Made by a program: the position numbers and the translations under genes. The notes under the pieces were generated by a model. That model did not search any database and was not told the origin of the DNA. It worked only from the letters and a program-made list of their open reading frames with translations. A stretch of DNA of 64,000 bases, taken from Celoporthe dispersa. Taxonomy: Eukaryota; Ascomycota; Sordariomycetes; Diaporthales; Cryphonectriaceae. The stretch lies in contig WAID01000013.1 in NCBI GenBank assembly GCA_016584495.1, positions 2,356,001-2,420,000 of the forward strand, read 5' to 3'. Below are positions 10,631 through 23,299 of the stretch, piece after piece (positions within the stretch are counted from its first letter, which is position 1; each line of letters starts with the position of its first letter).

Positions 10631-13600
10631 CTAGCAACTTTTTAAATAATGATTACAAGCATCGTATATATATTCTTCTAAATTATCGCAAAATCAATAG
10701 GCTATGCTATGCGAATATCGCATTTTTATCCAACTAGTTTATATTTTTCTCGCTTCTCAATTAAATTTTATCAATAAATCTATATATTTATTTTTATCTA
10801 TACTATTATCTTTATCTTTATTAGTAATAATAATGCTTATAGTCTTATTATTTCTCTTAATAGCATTTTTATTATTTTCTTTCTCTTTTATAATAGCTGC
10901 ATTATTAGTATTATTATTTTTAAGCCTGCAATATTTGCAATTCTTTTTTGGCTATAGCTTTGCTTTTCTTAGCTAACTTAAGCGCAAAGATATACTTTAG
11001 GATAATTTTCTTTATAATAGCTAGCTAGATCTATTTGATCTTTATCTAATTAATAATTATCTGGATTTATATAAAGATTTTAATTTAGCTTTTGATAAGC
11101 TTATCTATAAGCTTTCGATAGTTTTATAGCTTATTAGAAATACTAATCTTGCTTATTATTACGATAATTATAATAATCTTATATAAGGTTTTTGTAATCT
11201 TAAAAATAGAATTCTTTTGATAATAGATAGATATAGATCCTGTATAATAATATTCGATAAATATTAGAGATTCCAAGCTTTCAGTTTATTAATAATCTTT
11301 TTATTTATTTCTTAGCTTTCTCTTTCAAAAATAAGCTATTTATCTATATTTTTGCATTATTCTTGCAATTATTGAGATTATTTATTCTGCGAGATTTTTT
11401 CTTCTTCTTGCTTAGAGTATTAGTAGAGATTATAGATATAATTATAGGAATTGAGATTGCATTTGCAGGGATTGCAATTGCATTGGAACTCGCAATACTG
11501 ATATTTCTATTAGAAATAATAAGAATAATAAGATTGCTATTGATAATATTAAAAGATAATATTATTATAAGTATTATTTGATTAGCTATCGAATATTTAT
11601 AAGCGATAAAGCTTTTTGATGATTTGCGCTAATAAAATTGATAGATTTATAAGCAATGGGGAATATTATTATTTGATAAAAAAATTGATAAGCAATAGCT
11701 AATACAATTATTGCTAATTAATTTAATAGACTTAATAATAGATAATACAATAATCGCTAAATAATTTGATAAATATAATAATAGCTTTGAAAAAGAAAGT
11801 AAAAATAGATATATTATTTGATAAGATTTATAGAAATTATTATATAAGAAGCATTATGCGAAAAGAAGAATAGTTGATAATTGCTAGCAGAATGCATTAA
11901 TATAAGCTAAAAAAATAAGTATAGCATAAGAAAAAAGCAAAAATAGTAAATAAGATATATTTGAGCTATAAATAATAATCCAAAATCTGAATAATAGTCG
12001 ATTATAGTTTATTAATAAAGCTATTTATTCGAATATAAAGCTTATTATAATTAATAAGCTGCTTTAATATAATATTCGAAAATGCTTTTATTATTGCATT
12101 TGCAGAATTATTCTTGCTATTAATTTATCTAATCTTAGCGATTTTTTTGCTTTGTATAATTGCTAGAGAAATATAATATCAATTATTAATCTTTTTCTTT
12201 TATAATGCTCAATTTGATTAGATATTTATATAAAGAGTATAAATTTATACAGATAATAATAAGAATATTATCTAGCAATAGCTATTTGATAATTATTTTG
12301 AGAATTAATGCTAATAAAATGCTAATATTAATTTTATTAATTATATTATAGATTTTATTTGCTAATATACTTTTATTATCTATTTGCATTTAATTAAGAA
12401 TTAATAAATTATATTGCTAATTATTGCGAAACTTATATTATTAAGCGAATAGTTTTTATTAGCAAGGATAATAATATAGCTTAGCTATAATATTAGATTC
12501 TTATTATTCGCAAATAATTTATTTGCAAAAATAATAAGCTTTGCAATTGAAAAATTTAGAAGAATATATCTAAGCTTTCGTATAGTATTATCTATCTGCT
12601 ATAATAGCTATTTATTGATTATCTCTATATCCTTATCTTTTAAGATCTATATTTAAGCAGCAATAGATAGATTAAATAATATCTCAGATTAGCAAATAGA
12701 AATAATATATGCTTTTTATGCTCGCTATTCTAAGTATCTCTGCTTGCAGTCTTTCGCGATAGTATTAATAGTAATAAGCTTTGCACTTTAGCTTTTCTGC
12801 TAAATAATAATATTTTTATTAGTATTCAATAGTAAGCGAGCGCTATTAAAGTCTATCGGATTATTAAATATTAGCTGAGTTTTGGGTTTTGCTTGAAATT
12901 AAGCTGCTTATAGCTTTTCTTCTTTCTATTAGCGAACTCTATTATTGCTAATATTAATATATTATTTATTTATATGCTAATAATTTTAAAAAATTATTCG
13001 ATTTTTGATATTAGTAAATAAGAGTTATATATAGAGCAGTCTATCCTAATTCTCTATTTATAATGCTTCTGATATATTTTAAACTAGTAAATATTAGCTT
13101 TTGCAATACTATATAGCAAGCGAATTACTTTAATAATTATATTTTTAGAGTATTTGCTCTTAAGCTATTAGAGCATTATAGCAAGAATTATTTTAGCAAG
13201 CTTCAATTTCGATTATAAATAAGCTTGCGTAATATTTCTTAATATAATAATTATGCTATTATATTGTATAAAGCTTAATGTAATTACTAAAATAAGCTAC
13301 TAATTTATATATTGAATAGTAAATAATCAGACCAGAATTGTAATTTTCTTATTATTATTATAGCTTTGAATAATAAGTCTTAATTTTTATAAAGCTTATT
13401 ATTCTTGCTTTTATTTTGCGAATTATATAGGATTTGAATAAGCGATATTTTTATGGATTTTACAATTAAAAAGCTTAAATCTGAAGATATTTTGTCTAAT
13501 AAGATCTATTATCTTCTATTAATCTAATTCCTCAAATAATAGACTGAATATTATAATAATATTATCTTGCTTTAGCTTAAAAATAAGCTTATAATTATTA

Positions 13601-14463
13601 TTTTCCTTATAAATAATATAAGCAATAATAATATAATCTTTAATCTTGAATAATAGTAATTAGCAAAAGCTATATTCGTATATAAAGCTATCCTAATAGT
13701 ATTATAAGCTATTTTGATAATTATTATTATAATAATATAATTATATTGCAATAGAATAAAATATTATTAGATTATTTGATAAATCTAGTATTATATTGTA
13801 GCTATTAATAGTAATAATCTTGAATAATTTTTGCTAATTATCTCTCTCTTTTAGATACAAATCTTGCTTTGAAGAAATATAATTATATTAATAATAAAGC
13901 TATTCTTTATATTTAGTATATTTTATATCTATTATTCTGCTATTAATTTTCTCAAAGCTTTTATAGTTTTAGAAATTGTCTCTGCTCTTTTATAATTAAT
14001 AGTAATAGTAGTAAATCTAGCAAGATTTATAAATAAATATTGAAAATTAGCAGCATAAGCATTAAATTATCAGATCTTGCTATATTATTAATCGCTTTAA
14101 TAGCTATCTATAGAATAATATTAGCATTTGTTCTATTATAAAGTTCTATATATAGAATATTATATACTTATTTCAATAAATAATAATATTTCTTAATCTT
14201 ATTGATTAATTAATATACTTTTATAAGCATCTGCTTATATATAATGCTTATTATATAAGCTTTGCTTTAGAATTTAGCTAAAGCGAAATTTATATTAGTA
14301 TTATAAGCAATAATATTTAGAAAGCTTTAGTATATATCGATCTATAATACTTATAATATCTGCTATATGCATTTTGTAAATATCGATGCTAGAAATCTAA
14401 TGTTTTGAAAAGCAATTGCTTAATCTATTATATAGAATATTGAGCAGCTATCCAGATATATAA
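10631..14463 (-). pseudogene. Copia pol remnant: integrase and downstream region
   Basis: Very AT-rich, stop-riddled remains. Starting at 14463 on the - strand, the frame reads as a copia integrase core. A YLD..IFYIID-type segment comes first, then RFLASIFTKC, an IDIY element (the WIDTY of relatives) and an INNIARSDNL segment (NDTAGPDGL of relatives) near 14080. Asp residues of the catalytic core can still be recognised, but many Trp and Gln codons are now stops. Further left a repetitive Ile/Asn/Ser-rich stretch fits the linker before RT. I could not place RT or RNase H motifs by eye; their presence is inferred from element size. Confidence 0.65.
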
Positions 14464-14777
14464 TGAACCAGAACCTCGGGCGCCGTCGCACGAAAGGATG
14501 AACGTCAAGGCAATGGGCAAGGGCTCGTGCAACCCAAGCGTGCTGAATCGGTCACAAGGACGACAACAAACAAAGGCCACACGTGCATAAGATCAGGATG
14601 AAAAGCCTGCCTTAGACCTGTCCAGAGGGCTCAAATTGAGAAAAGAAGGGAAGATTGCTTGTTATTTCTGTCTAAGCATAGAAAAAAATGAACGGGGGCT
14701 GCACTCTTATATCTGAACGACCTCAGGACCCACCTACATTCCATATCCTGAGGTCTACTCTACTGGCCACTATAATA
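14464..14777 (-). repeat. 3' LTR of the nested gypsy element
   Basis: 314 bp. Pairs with 26526-26837; differences are transitions in both directions plus a 2-base difference in an A run. It is much more GC-rich than its surroundings. Confidence 0.95.
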
Positions 14778-17550
14778 TTCCTCCCCAGCAATTTTCAATC
14801 CAAAGTTGCGATTATAACTATAATATGCTATACTTGTTCAGATAATAAGGATTGAGAAAAGACCAAAATATAATTGTAGAATGAAAAATCTATTGCAATT
14901 ACCCCTTGAACTATCATCCGCATAATAACTAGACCAGCATATTATACCCTTTCAGATCAACCCTTATTACTGTTCAGCAGACGCTCTACTGTCACTTTTG
15001 GTATTATTGTCTCTAGCCTATGCAGGTTTTATTACTATCCTTCTCGTCGTCGCAGTTGATATCTTTATCGGGCAGCTTCAGCAGCAACATTCCGTTCCTC
15101 ATTCCTCTGGATATTAGTCCGGATTCGCTCGCACTGGGCCTTCTATTGCTCAATCTTTCTCGCATGCTCGAAATCCTTCCATCCTTTCTTTCTAATCAAT
15201 AGCCTGATTGGGTTCATCGGGTAGAATTCTCGCTATAAGAGAACTCAAAGCGATGAGGGCTGAGAGGGTAGCTCCGGAGCTACAGAATTGCTGCTTTTTA
15301 GTCGCTAGTATAGAAGTGGTTCGTCCTGTGAAAGGAGCCTTGGCGTAGAAGTTCTGCTACCTATAGGTATCAGGGGTGAGATTGATAGTATCCTAGGGGC
15401 ATCTTCCATATAGATATCCTTGTCCGGGGATTGATTGAATGCACTCTATCCAGACGATCCGCTTAGTATTTGTCTGCCCCAATGAGCGAGGTAGGAACAC
15501 TCTTAATCAGGCTGGAATACTAGTCTCAATATATAAGCTGTATTAGTCGCTTTCGATATAGGTATATCGTCCTCTTATTAGCAGGCACTTATTATGCTGG
15601 ATATCCGTATAGTTTTGAATTGCTTAGCTGCTGCAGCTAAGATATCTCTTGTCAATCGATTGTAATTGTCTTTAATACTGGGCTCTGCTAAATTTATTAA
15701 TTCCCTTTTGTATATATCGATATTAGGGCGAAATTCGATCTAGAGTAGCTATATCAATATTCGTCTATAGTCTGCTATATGATAAATGGGAATTGTAAGC
15801 TAGGAAGGATATCGCAAAGATTCTGCTTATCCCAGCTCATATGTGAAAGCAATAAGATGCATTTCCTTCAACAACTAGTAATAATTATTGTCTGTAAGAT
15901 AGGCAGTTTCTTTATGCATAGTGAATATAGCATAGGTCTAATCTGGATAGCTATGCAATTGCCTATATACTTTAATAGATTCTCTGAATCGAAGATGGAA
16001 AATCTCGATAATATAGAGTATCTAATATTCCTTATTATCGCAGACTGTTATAGAGATTATCTCGACTATGCAATTAGAATCCACTATTCTGAAAAACTTT
16101 TGCATAGCTCTAAGCATATTTTCCCAGCCTAGCTATAGGTAGTCGCAAAAGAAAGCTTTTTCTTATATCGAGCATTGTATTATATAAGGCTTCGAAAGCT
16201 AGTCGATTTCTTTATAAGATAGAGGAATAGGAGTCGATATTATAATGCTTTTTATTTTTTACCCCAAGCAAGTAATTGATTTTCAATTATTAGGTTTCCT
16301 TATCAGGTGTGATTTCAATATATGCAAAAAGAATAATCTCCTTTTGATTATTCTGTGCATAATGCCCTGAAAGCAGCAAAGATAGCCTTGATAGGCGTAT
16401 TTTTTATATCGTCTATCTGAATTAGTTCTATCAGATTGTAAAAGTCGAGAAGACTGATTTATGCATCTACCTTCTTATATTCTTCTTTATTGTATAAGGA
16501 TTATTTCTGAAGATTTGGGAAATATTTATCTAGGAAAGTCTGCATTATCTTATTCTTCTGCTCGCATATATTGAAGAAAAGGAATCTCGATTTGATAATA
16601 GCAAGAGAGTAAAGTGTCTTAGCAAAAGAAATGCACAAGCAGTAAGCTTTGGCTATCTAGTTTCGATCTCTAAGTATAATAGCCTTAATCGATTTGTAGT
16701 TTCGAGAAGCTATGATTATAATATCTAAACAGATTGTAACTCAAGCTATAAGAAGAGAAGGCTAGTTATGGCAGAGGCAGGGAAAGAAAATGAAGATTGA
16801 GATTTGCGGTATATGTTTGATGAAGGAAAGTGCGATATAGGGTAAGGAGATTGAAGACTGAGATTCCGACTTAATGATTGCAGTGCTATTAAGATTGCAG
16901 AATCAAAATAGAGAATGTAAATTAGTAGAATAGCTGTCTCTGAGGGTTATTATTGAGGAATAGGAGAAAGAAGAGATTATGCTGGTTTCTAAGATTAATT
17001 TGGCTAACTTGGAAATTTTTCTTATTGCGATCAAAGCTAATAACTCTTTTCCACTCTTATTAATTGGCAGCAAGCTAGATCCTTAGCTAAGCTAAGATCG
17101 TTGAGTAAGTCAGGCAAGAGTTGTGATTAGGAAGATATGATAGTGCCTTTCTTCTCTTTCTTAATCTAGCATAATTCTATCTTCTTATCTATTCTTACCT
17201 CAGCTCTATTCCACTTCTCTTTCTTTTCTACTCCTATTCTTTCTTATAGATTTTTCCTTTTCTTTCTTTACTCAGGCTTAAAATATAAATCAATATATCT
17301 CAAATTATTACTGATATTGTCTTTTCTTCGCAAATCAATCCAGCATAGCAGTAAGATAGAAGCAACTGGGATTGATTTGTTATTTCTATTTATCTTCCCA
17401 ACATCAATACTTGCTTTCTCATTACTTATAATTAGTATTCCTTTATAAACGAGACTATTTTCTTTGCTATTCATAGCAAGCTAAGCATAATCTATTGCCT
17501 TTGGATTATCTGTAGCAATTTTTCTCTTTAGAATAATCTGATCGCTAGCT
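14778..17550 (-). other. Non-pol tail of the gypsy element (3' of integrase)
   Basis: Decayed sequence between the 3' LTR and the antisense ORF. On the - strand near 15020-15200 the frame is charged and coiled-coil-like (segments such as ERIRTNIQRNEERNVAAEAAR). I do not recognise a domain. Confidence 0.45.
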
Positions 17551-17559
17551 CTATCTATA

Positions 17560-18540
17560 CTCAAGAGTTCCTTTGGCTGAAGGCAGCTCAGGAGATCATT
17601 TCACAATCTATCTTGGTATGCAAGGCTGGTGCGAAGCTGTTTGGAGAGTATCTCGAGCGCATTTTTGCTCGAGCTGACTGGCTATAATATCTTTTTGTCT
17701 AGTTGTACGGTCGTCGCAACCTTGTCCTCTGCGATTGTTATGCTTATCGATATGCTTTGGCTTTTATGCTAATCAATAGCATCCAGCTCAATATGAACTA
17801 GCCTTTCCTCGAATGCATCTCCTTATTCGGTTTCTTCAATAGCAAATGCGGTAATTGCATCTACTATGCTGAGATAAAGTGTGATTATACTCAAGATATT
17901 CTATGCATTAACGATCGGCGTGCATAAGTAAGAGTTTCACCCATTTGTTTCTATTTAGATCTAAGCATCTGCTGATACTTTCTCTTATTTCCTTGCTATA
18001 ATATCGCAATTCATTCGGTTAATTAGGTCTATATTAAATATTCAATGCAACTTTGGATTTGAGCATTGATAATAAGGCATGTTGGATTATGAAGAGCTAG
18101 TATCAATTTCTGAGATACAATAATGTTTCTCACAGCGATATTGAATGGGTAGATAGCGTTCTTTCCAATCTTCGCCCTTTTAAGAACGATTGGAATGCCC
18201 TATATTCGAGAAAGCTATTCTCTTCTTCTCGCCCAACTGGAGAGTTAAGTCAGTCCGCGCTATAAGCGAAGGCTGGACCTGCTCAAGCATTTCTAGCCAA
18301 GTCTGTACCCAAACTGACTGGAAAGGGTGAAATCAGATCTTGTACGAAGACTTTGGATGCTAAAGCGAAAGGCAAGGGAAAGAGAAAAGAGGTAGCAGGT
18401 TCTCGTATTTAGAAGCTCTCCAGATTTCCTAGGAAGAAGAGAACTCAGCAAGCCAAAGATTCTTATAATGTTGAGGCTGCATTATTCTCAGATAAAGCCG
18501 AGAGTTCTCAAACCGTTATCTGATAACTCGATTTTCGATC
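17560..18540 (+). pseudogene. Decayed ORF antisense to the host retrotransposon, Cys-containing
   Basis: The + strand (opposite to the element's pol) reads as a protein-like frame broken only by stops that RIP would create. It contains LFGEYLERIFARADWL, YAYRYALAFMLINSIQLNMN, CISLFGFFNSKCGNC and a second Cys segment (KCDYTQDILCINDRRA), followed by a basic region (KRKAREKRKR) near 18370. The spaced cysteines (CGNC, then C about 9 residues on) resemble short Cys motifs in lineage-specific fungal proteins, but I cannot name the family. The matching - strand frame shows no comparable pattern. Confidence 0.5.
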
Positions 18541-19369
18541 GAATGTAAGCCCGAGTCAGAATGATCAGCAATATTAATAGGATATGCAAGACTTATCTCA
18601 AGACTTGGATAATTGCTTTGTTCATAAATCCGGCTCCAAATAATCTTTTTGAGAGTATGATAAGGAAATAGTATAAGGATAGTAATAAATGAAAATGAAA
18701 TAAGATGATAGATAGTTATCTTAATCGAACTATATTCTAGTATAGTATTTCTTATGCATTGCCTTTATATAGTCTTGATAATTCAAATGCTTTATATCTG
18801 AATACTTTATTCCGCATTGGGTTTTTGAAAATTTATTGGGATATTATATTATTTGTAGTGGATGGTAGAATAGTAATAAATGAACTGTCGTCTCTCCTCC
18901 CCTAGCAAAACATGCGAAAAGAGAATAAGTAAAGAAAATATGCTTTTGCGATATAAAGAAAGACAAAAAGAGACTATCCTTAATTCTGAGCAAAGAACGC
19001 AGATTTAGTAGGAATAGGGATATACATTCTACTATAGTCTGCTTTCTCTTATTCTCTCCTTTCCTTCTTAGTAGCCTGTGTAAGCCTGCTATTCGCATAA
19101 TCGTTATTATCGTCGGCATTATTATTGTCCTTAGTAGTTAGATTGATAATATTAGGATTGAGAATTGTCTATATAGGCATGCCCTTATATTCAATAATAT
19201 TGGATATCCAGAATGCTATATTATTGTCTAAATCAGCTTTATAGATTTCTAGTATATGATTATCAGGTTTCCTGCGCTATAATGCTTGCAGAGATATTAG
19301 TTTGTCAGTTAATAATTGTCTAGTAGTAATCTCAATATCTTCCTTTCAAGGCATAGATACTTCTAGCTT

Positions 19370-20600
19370 CTATATCCCGCTCGCATTCTGTACGAACTTT
19401 TTAATATTAGTTGCTGAGTATATACTTTTGAGCAAGATGCTATCCATAGTCTTGAGATAGTAGGCATTCTTATCTAGAACCTGAGCAATAATATATAGTC
19501 TTTTCCATTTGTATGAGATCTTCGTATTGCGTAAATAGCTTATTTTCCTGATATAGTTATAGATAAGGATTAAGTCTCTCAAGTAGAATTATACTTTTCT
19601 TGTCAAATTGTATATCTATGCCTTTTTGCCATCTTCTTTCGATATGCCTGCACAGCCTTAATTGCATATAGCATATCTTTCTGCTTAGCAGCAATTATGC
19701 AAAAACGCATTTCGAATGCTTCTTAAGGCGATTAATCTGCAAATTAAGCAAGGACTTTCTATATCGGAATTTCCGTTTCAATTAGGATAAAAGGCTCCTA
19801 GCCGAATATCAGATAAAAAGGGCTATACTTATGAGACTGTCAGATAGATATCCTTTCTGCAAAAAGAGCAATTCTCAGATACTGCCTCTATTGCTGCAGT
19901 TGCGCATTCGCAAGCTTGGCGAATGCACTAGCGATCGAAAGATATCTTGCTTCTATTTGATCTTGGACATAAGGATTATAGCTAAAGACTTGAATAAGCA
20001 GGATTCTTAAGGCTTTAATAGATTTCGCTATCTTAGCTTTATTTTCAGGCTTTCTGTCTATAGTGATCTTGAGAGGGCAGCTAAAAGTGAGAATAATTTT
20101 CTCTAGAATAAACTTCTGCATTGCCTTAGCTATAGCTTTCTTAAGCAGTTTTGCAATGATATATTCTATTAGATTATATTAAGCTTTGGCAAGGTATCTG
20201 AATCTGCTGTCCTTAGCTATATATTGAATATCGATGCTGACTCTTATAAAGGATTGACTTGGCATAAAAGGAATGATTTCTTCTTTCCATATTTTGGGAT
20301 CAAACTTAATATACTTTTCATATTCTGCTATAGCATTGGAGATATCTATCTATAGCTTTTTCTAAAAGTACAATTGCTTAATCCGAGCAATTGTTGAGTC
20401 TTGGCCTCGATGATCAAATTTGGCATAATATTCCCTCAAAATGCGACGTCGAAGATTAGGATCATCTATCACTCTTCGCTATAGATATTTGCCTTCAGCT
20501 CTATGCTATAAGGCCTAATCAACTACTTAGTAATTCAATACCTTAGCTATAAAGCTTCTTTGCTAGCGTCGAGAGAGCTTTGCTAGTATTATGCTTTTGC
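19370..20600 (-). pseudogene. Ty3/gypsy integrase remnant
   Basis: Reading leftward: a zinc-binding-like region (REYYAKFDHRGQN...), then the catalytic core with IDIQYIAKDSRFRY, KFILEKIILTFSCPLKITID followed by ENKA, and a segment with QIEARYLSIASAFAKLA. A C-terminal part (DLILIYNYIR, SYKWKRLYIIAQVLD, YYLKTMDSILLKS) matches the GPY/F-type module, where GP appears as RL. Stops and missense changes are those expected from C-to-T and G-to-A mutation. Confidence 0.8.
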
Positions 20601-20899
20601 ATAAGAACTCAGCATATTGGATTGATTACTGGGTCTAATAAAGATTGGGATTCAATAATAGTACTAATTCCGCTTTAGCAGCTTCTATACTATTGAGTTG
20701 AATATCGCATTACGCCTTGATATCGCTGCCTTTATCTTTTTGCAATGGGGTTAAGTATAGCAGCTTCGAGAATATATTAGCTACTGGGTTTTTCGATCCA
20801 AGCATATGCTTTACAATAAAGTCGAATATCTTAATAACTGCAATCTATTTATTTATTAAAGCATCTGGTATGTTATTCATTCTGCTATTGAATTGGTCA

Positions 20900-21955
20900 A
20901 TCAATATATAAGCGTCGGTTTCAGAATGAAATGATATCTGTAAAAGTATTGGCGGAAAGATTGCAAGGCGAATAGAATAGCTCGGCATTCTCTTTTGGTA
21001 GCGTCGTACTTTTGCGCAGCAACTGTCCAGATTCCATTAATGAAGCGGGCAAGCTTCCTGTGTCCTTCGATAATCTGCATTAGAACTATATCCTAGCCAA
21101 AAAGACTTGCATCAATTATAAGTATGATTTTGCTAGCAGTCGGGCTATAATCAATAGCGATAATAACAGGCTTAGTAGTGAGAGCTTGAACAAAGATTCG
21201 AATTGCCTTTTATATTTGTCTTCCTATAATTATAATGCGCCCTTTTTCAGGAGATCATAGAATGGTCGTGCAATGATGGCGAAGTTCTAGATCTATATTG
21301 CATAGTATATAATCAAACTGAGAAAGAAGCGAATGTTCTTAATATCTTTATATGCTGTTTAAGCCTAAAGCTTTACGATTTTCCTATCCTGAGGCTATTT
21401 TCTATTAGAATTGATAATATATCCGACTATATCAACTTTCATTCGGCATTATTCAGATTTGAAGGCAAAGATAATAGTATTAGCAAGCTTAGTATTTATT
21501 AGAACTTTATCCAGATTGGCAATGTATTTAGCGATGAAACGATAGATATCTAGGATATCAGGAAGTATCTTGTTATTATAGATTATTGCTAGGCCTTGAA
21601 TCAGAATATTGTTAAGGAATAGTTGATATATATAAGGAATAAGATTATATAAGAGTCTGATTATAACTCTTATAAATTAAGCTATCGAATTGGTCGCTCT
21701 TTGCAGCAGAGTATATATTCTGAATAGGCTTAAGGATATCGAGAAAGTAATCATATCTTTGCTATTGGAGTGCAATAGGATTTGATCGTATCCAGAGAAG
21801 AAGTCCAATAACAATAGTACTTTATATATGGCGAAATCCTCTGAGAATTCATCCGATGCTGGCGGCATGAAAGCATCTTTGAGTATATGCTTGTTATATT
21901 TCTGGGCGTCGTTGATCAGGCGTAGCCCGCCATCCTTTTCTCGACGAGAAACCAA
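20900..21955 (-). pseudogene. Ty3/gypsy reverse transcriptase and RNase H remnant
   Basis: RT starts at about 21955 with SRREKDGGLRLINDAQKYN, continues DAFMPPASDEF and LLLLDFFSGYDQILLH, then a segment ending QLFLNNILI, where the active-site YxDD/FLDD has decayed to FLNN. RNase H follows at about 21060-20930 with LARFINGIWTVAAQKYDAT, KRECRAILFALQSFRQYF and a weakened C-terminal part. The order and spacing are those of Ty3/gypsy pol. The last Asp pair is lost, so no activity is expected. Confidence 0.85.
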
Positions 21956-22753
21956 TTATTGCAGTAAGATGCATAACTCTCCTCAATGATCTTCCTATTG
22001 ATGTATTGTTTTAGGATATTGATTAATTTCTGATAGAGAGCATTTGGCAGCAGGAATATGTCTCTCTTGGAAAACTTTGTATGGAATAATCCTAATCTTC
22101 TGCAATAGAGCTACTTCTTTAATAATTTGGCTGATCTTAGTAAAGTCCTAAGCTAATGCTTTAATGCGATTGCGGAGTATATGCTTGAATATCTCAAGCT
22201 CTTTATTGTTAAGCTTGTTGCAGTTGTTCTTTTTCATATTCGCTCAGTATTCAGATGTGAGATGATCGTTCGAGTCAATAGAGCTGAACTTCAGCTCAAT
22301 CTAGTTATTATATTTGGTCAGCTTTGTGGACTGCTAAGCTTTCCTTATTTCTTTTATCTTGGGTAGCTTCTATCCAAGCTTTCCTTTAGGCATAGACTTA
22401 TCTAGCTGCGAGTTATTAATAAGCTTGATCTTTCTTGCTTTTGACTTATATATTGTGTTGATTAGGCCTAAAATATTCTCCTCTTTCTCTTTGAATTCTT
22501 ATATTGGGCGGATGGTTGAAATTTAGCATGCATCTTATATAGACAAGGGCTTCGATACTTCTCCTCTCCTATGATCTAAGAGCATTCTTTCTTTAACTCC
22601 CTTCTACCATCTCAATAGACAGATTATTAATTATTGCTTTGATTTCGTCTTCGGGAATAGATATTATCAATATATTTCCAGGTTCGAGATGCACCCAGAA
22701 AGGAATGTTTTTACTGCTAATAGCTTTGCATCCTTCGAAGCAGCTGCTAGCGT

Positions 22754-23296
22754 TTAGTTTTTTAGTATGCGAGCTTCCCTTTCTTCGAGACTTTTCTTGC
22801 TACTAACTATAGTAATAAGATGAATCTCTCCGAAAGCAAAACTTGCATAGAGAAACCTAGAGTGTGTGTAGTCGAATGAAAGTTTGGTCTGCATAATGAA
22901 TAGCATTTCTAATAGTATAGGATAATTCGGCATTATCATTCTATCGTTTATGATATAGAAAATGACCTATTTAGAGAAGTCTCTGCAGAATATCTCAATC
23001 TCAAATACTCCGATTAACGCCATATTAGATCTATTATAAATCCTGGATATGATATTAGTAGTGGGTATATAAAGCAGTCCAAGCTTGGTATAGAGTATTA
23101 GAGAAATCAGATTTATTTTAGCCTCTGAGTCTAGTATAGCTTGGATAAGTGCATACTTTCTATTACCAAGACGAAAAGTAAGATAGGATATTGGAGCAAT
23201 GCTCCGATTATAAAGGCTATTCAATGCAGCTATTAAAAATGTGATTGGAAGATTCATATATTTATTGAATGCTCTTATTATATTAATCGAGGGCAT
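22754..23296 (-). pseudogene. Ty3/gypsy retropepsin-like protease remnant
   Basis: The upstream part holds AILDSEAKINLISLILYTK, a decayed form of the D(S/T)GA..N protease motif. The downstream part (PILLEMLFIMQTKLSFDY) matches the segment that links protease to RT in fungal gypsy elements. The catalytic Asp is visible, but the Gly has become Glu, a G-to-A change. Confidence 0.75.
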
Positions 23297-23299
23297 TAT

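Noticed and set aside
10704..11581. Hydrophobic open frames in the AT-rich block
   Set aside because: Ile/Leu/Phe richness is the expected translation of T-rich mutated DNA. The copia pol reading lies on the other strand.
15020..15202. Ser/Leu-rich + strand ORF
   Set aside because: The complementary strand gives a more protein-like charged helix and is the coding strand of the element.
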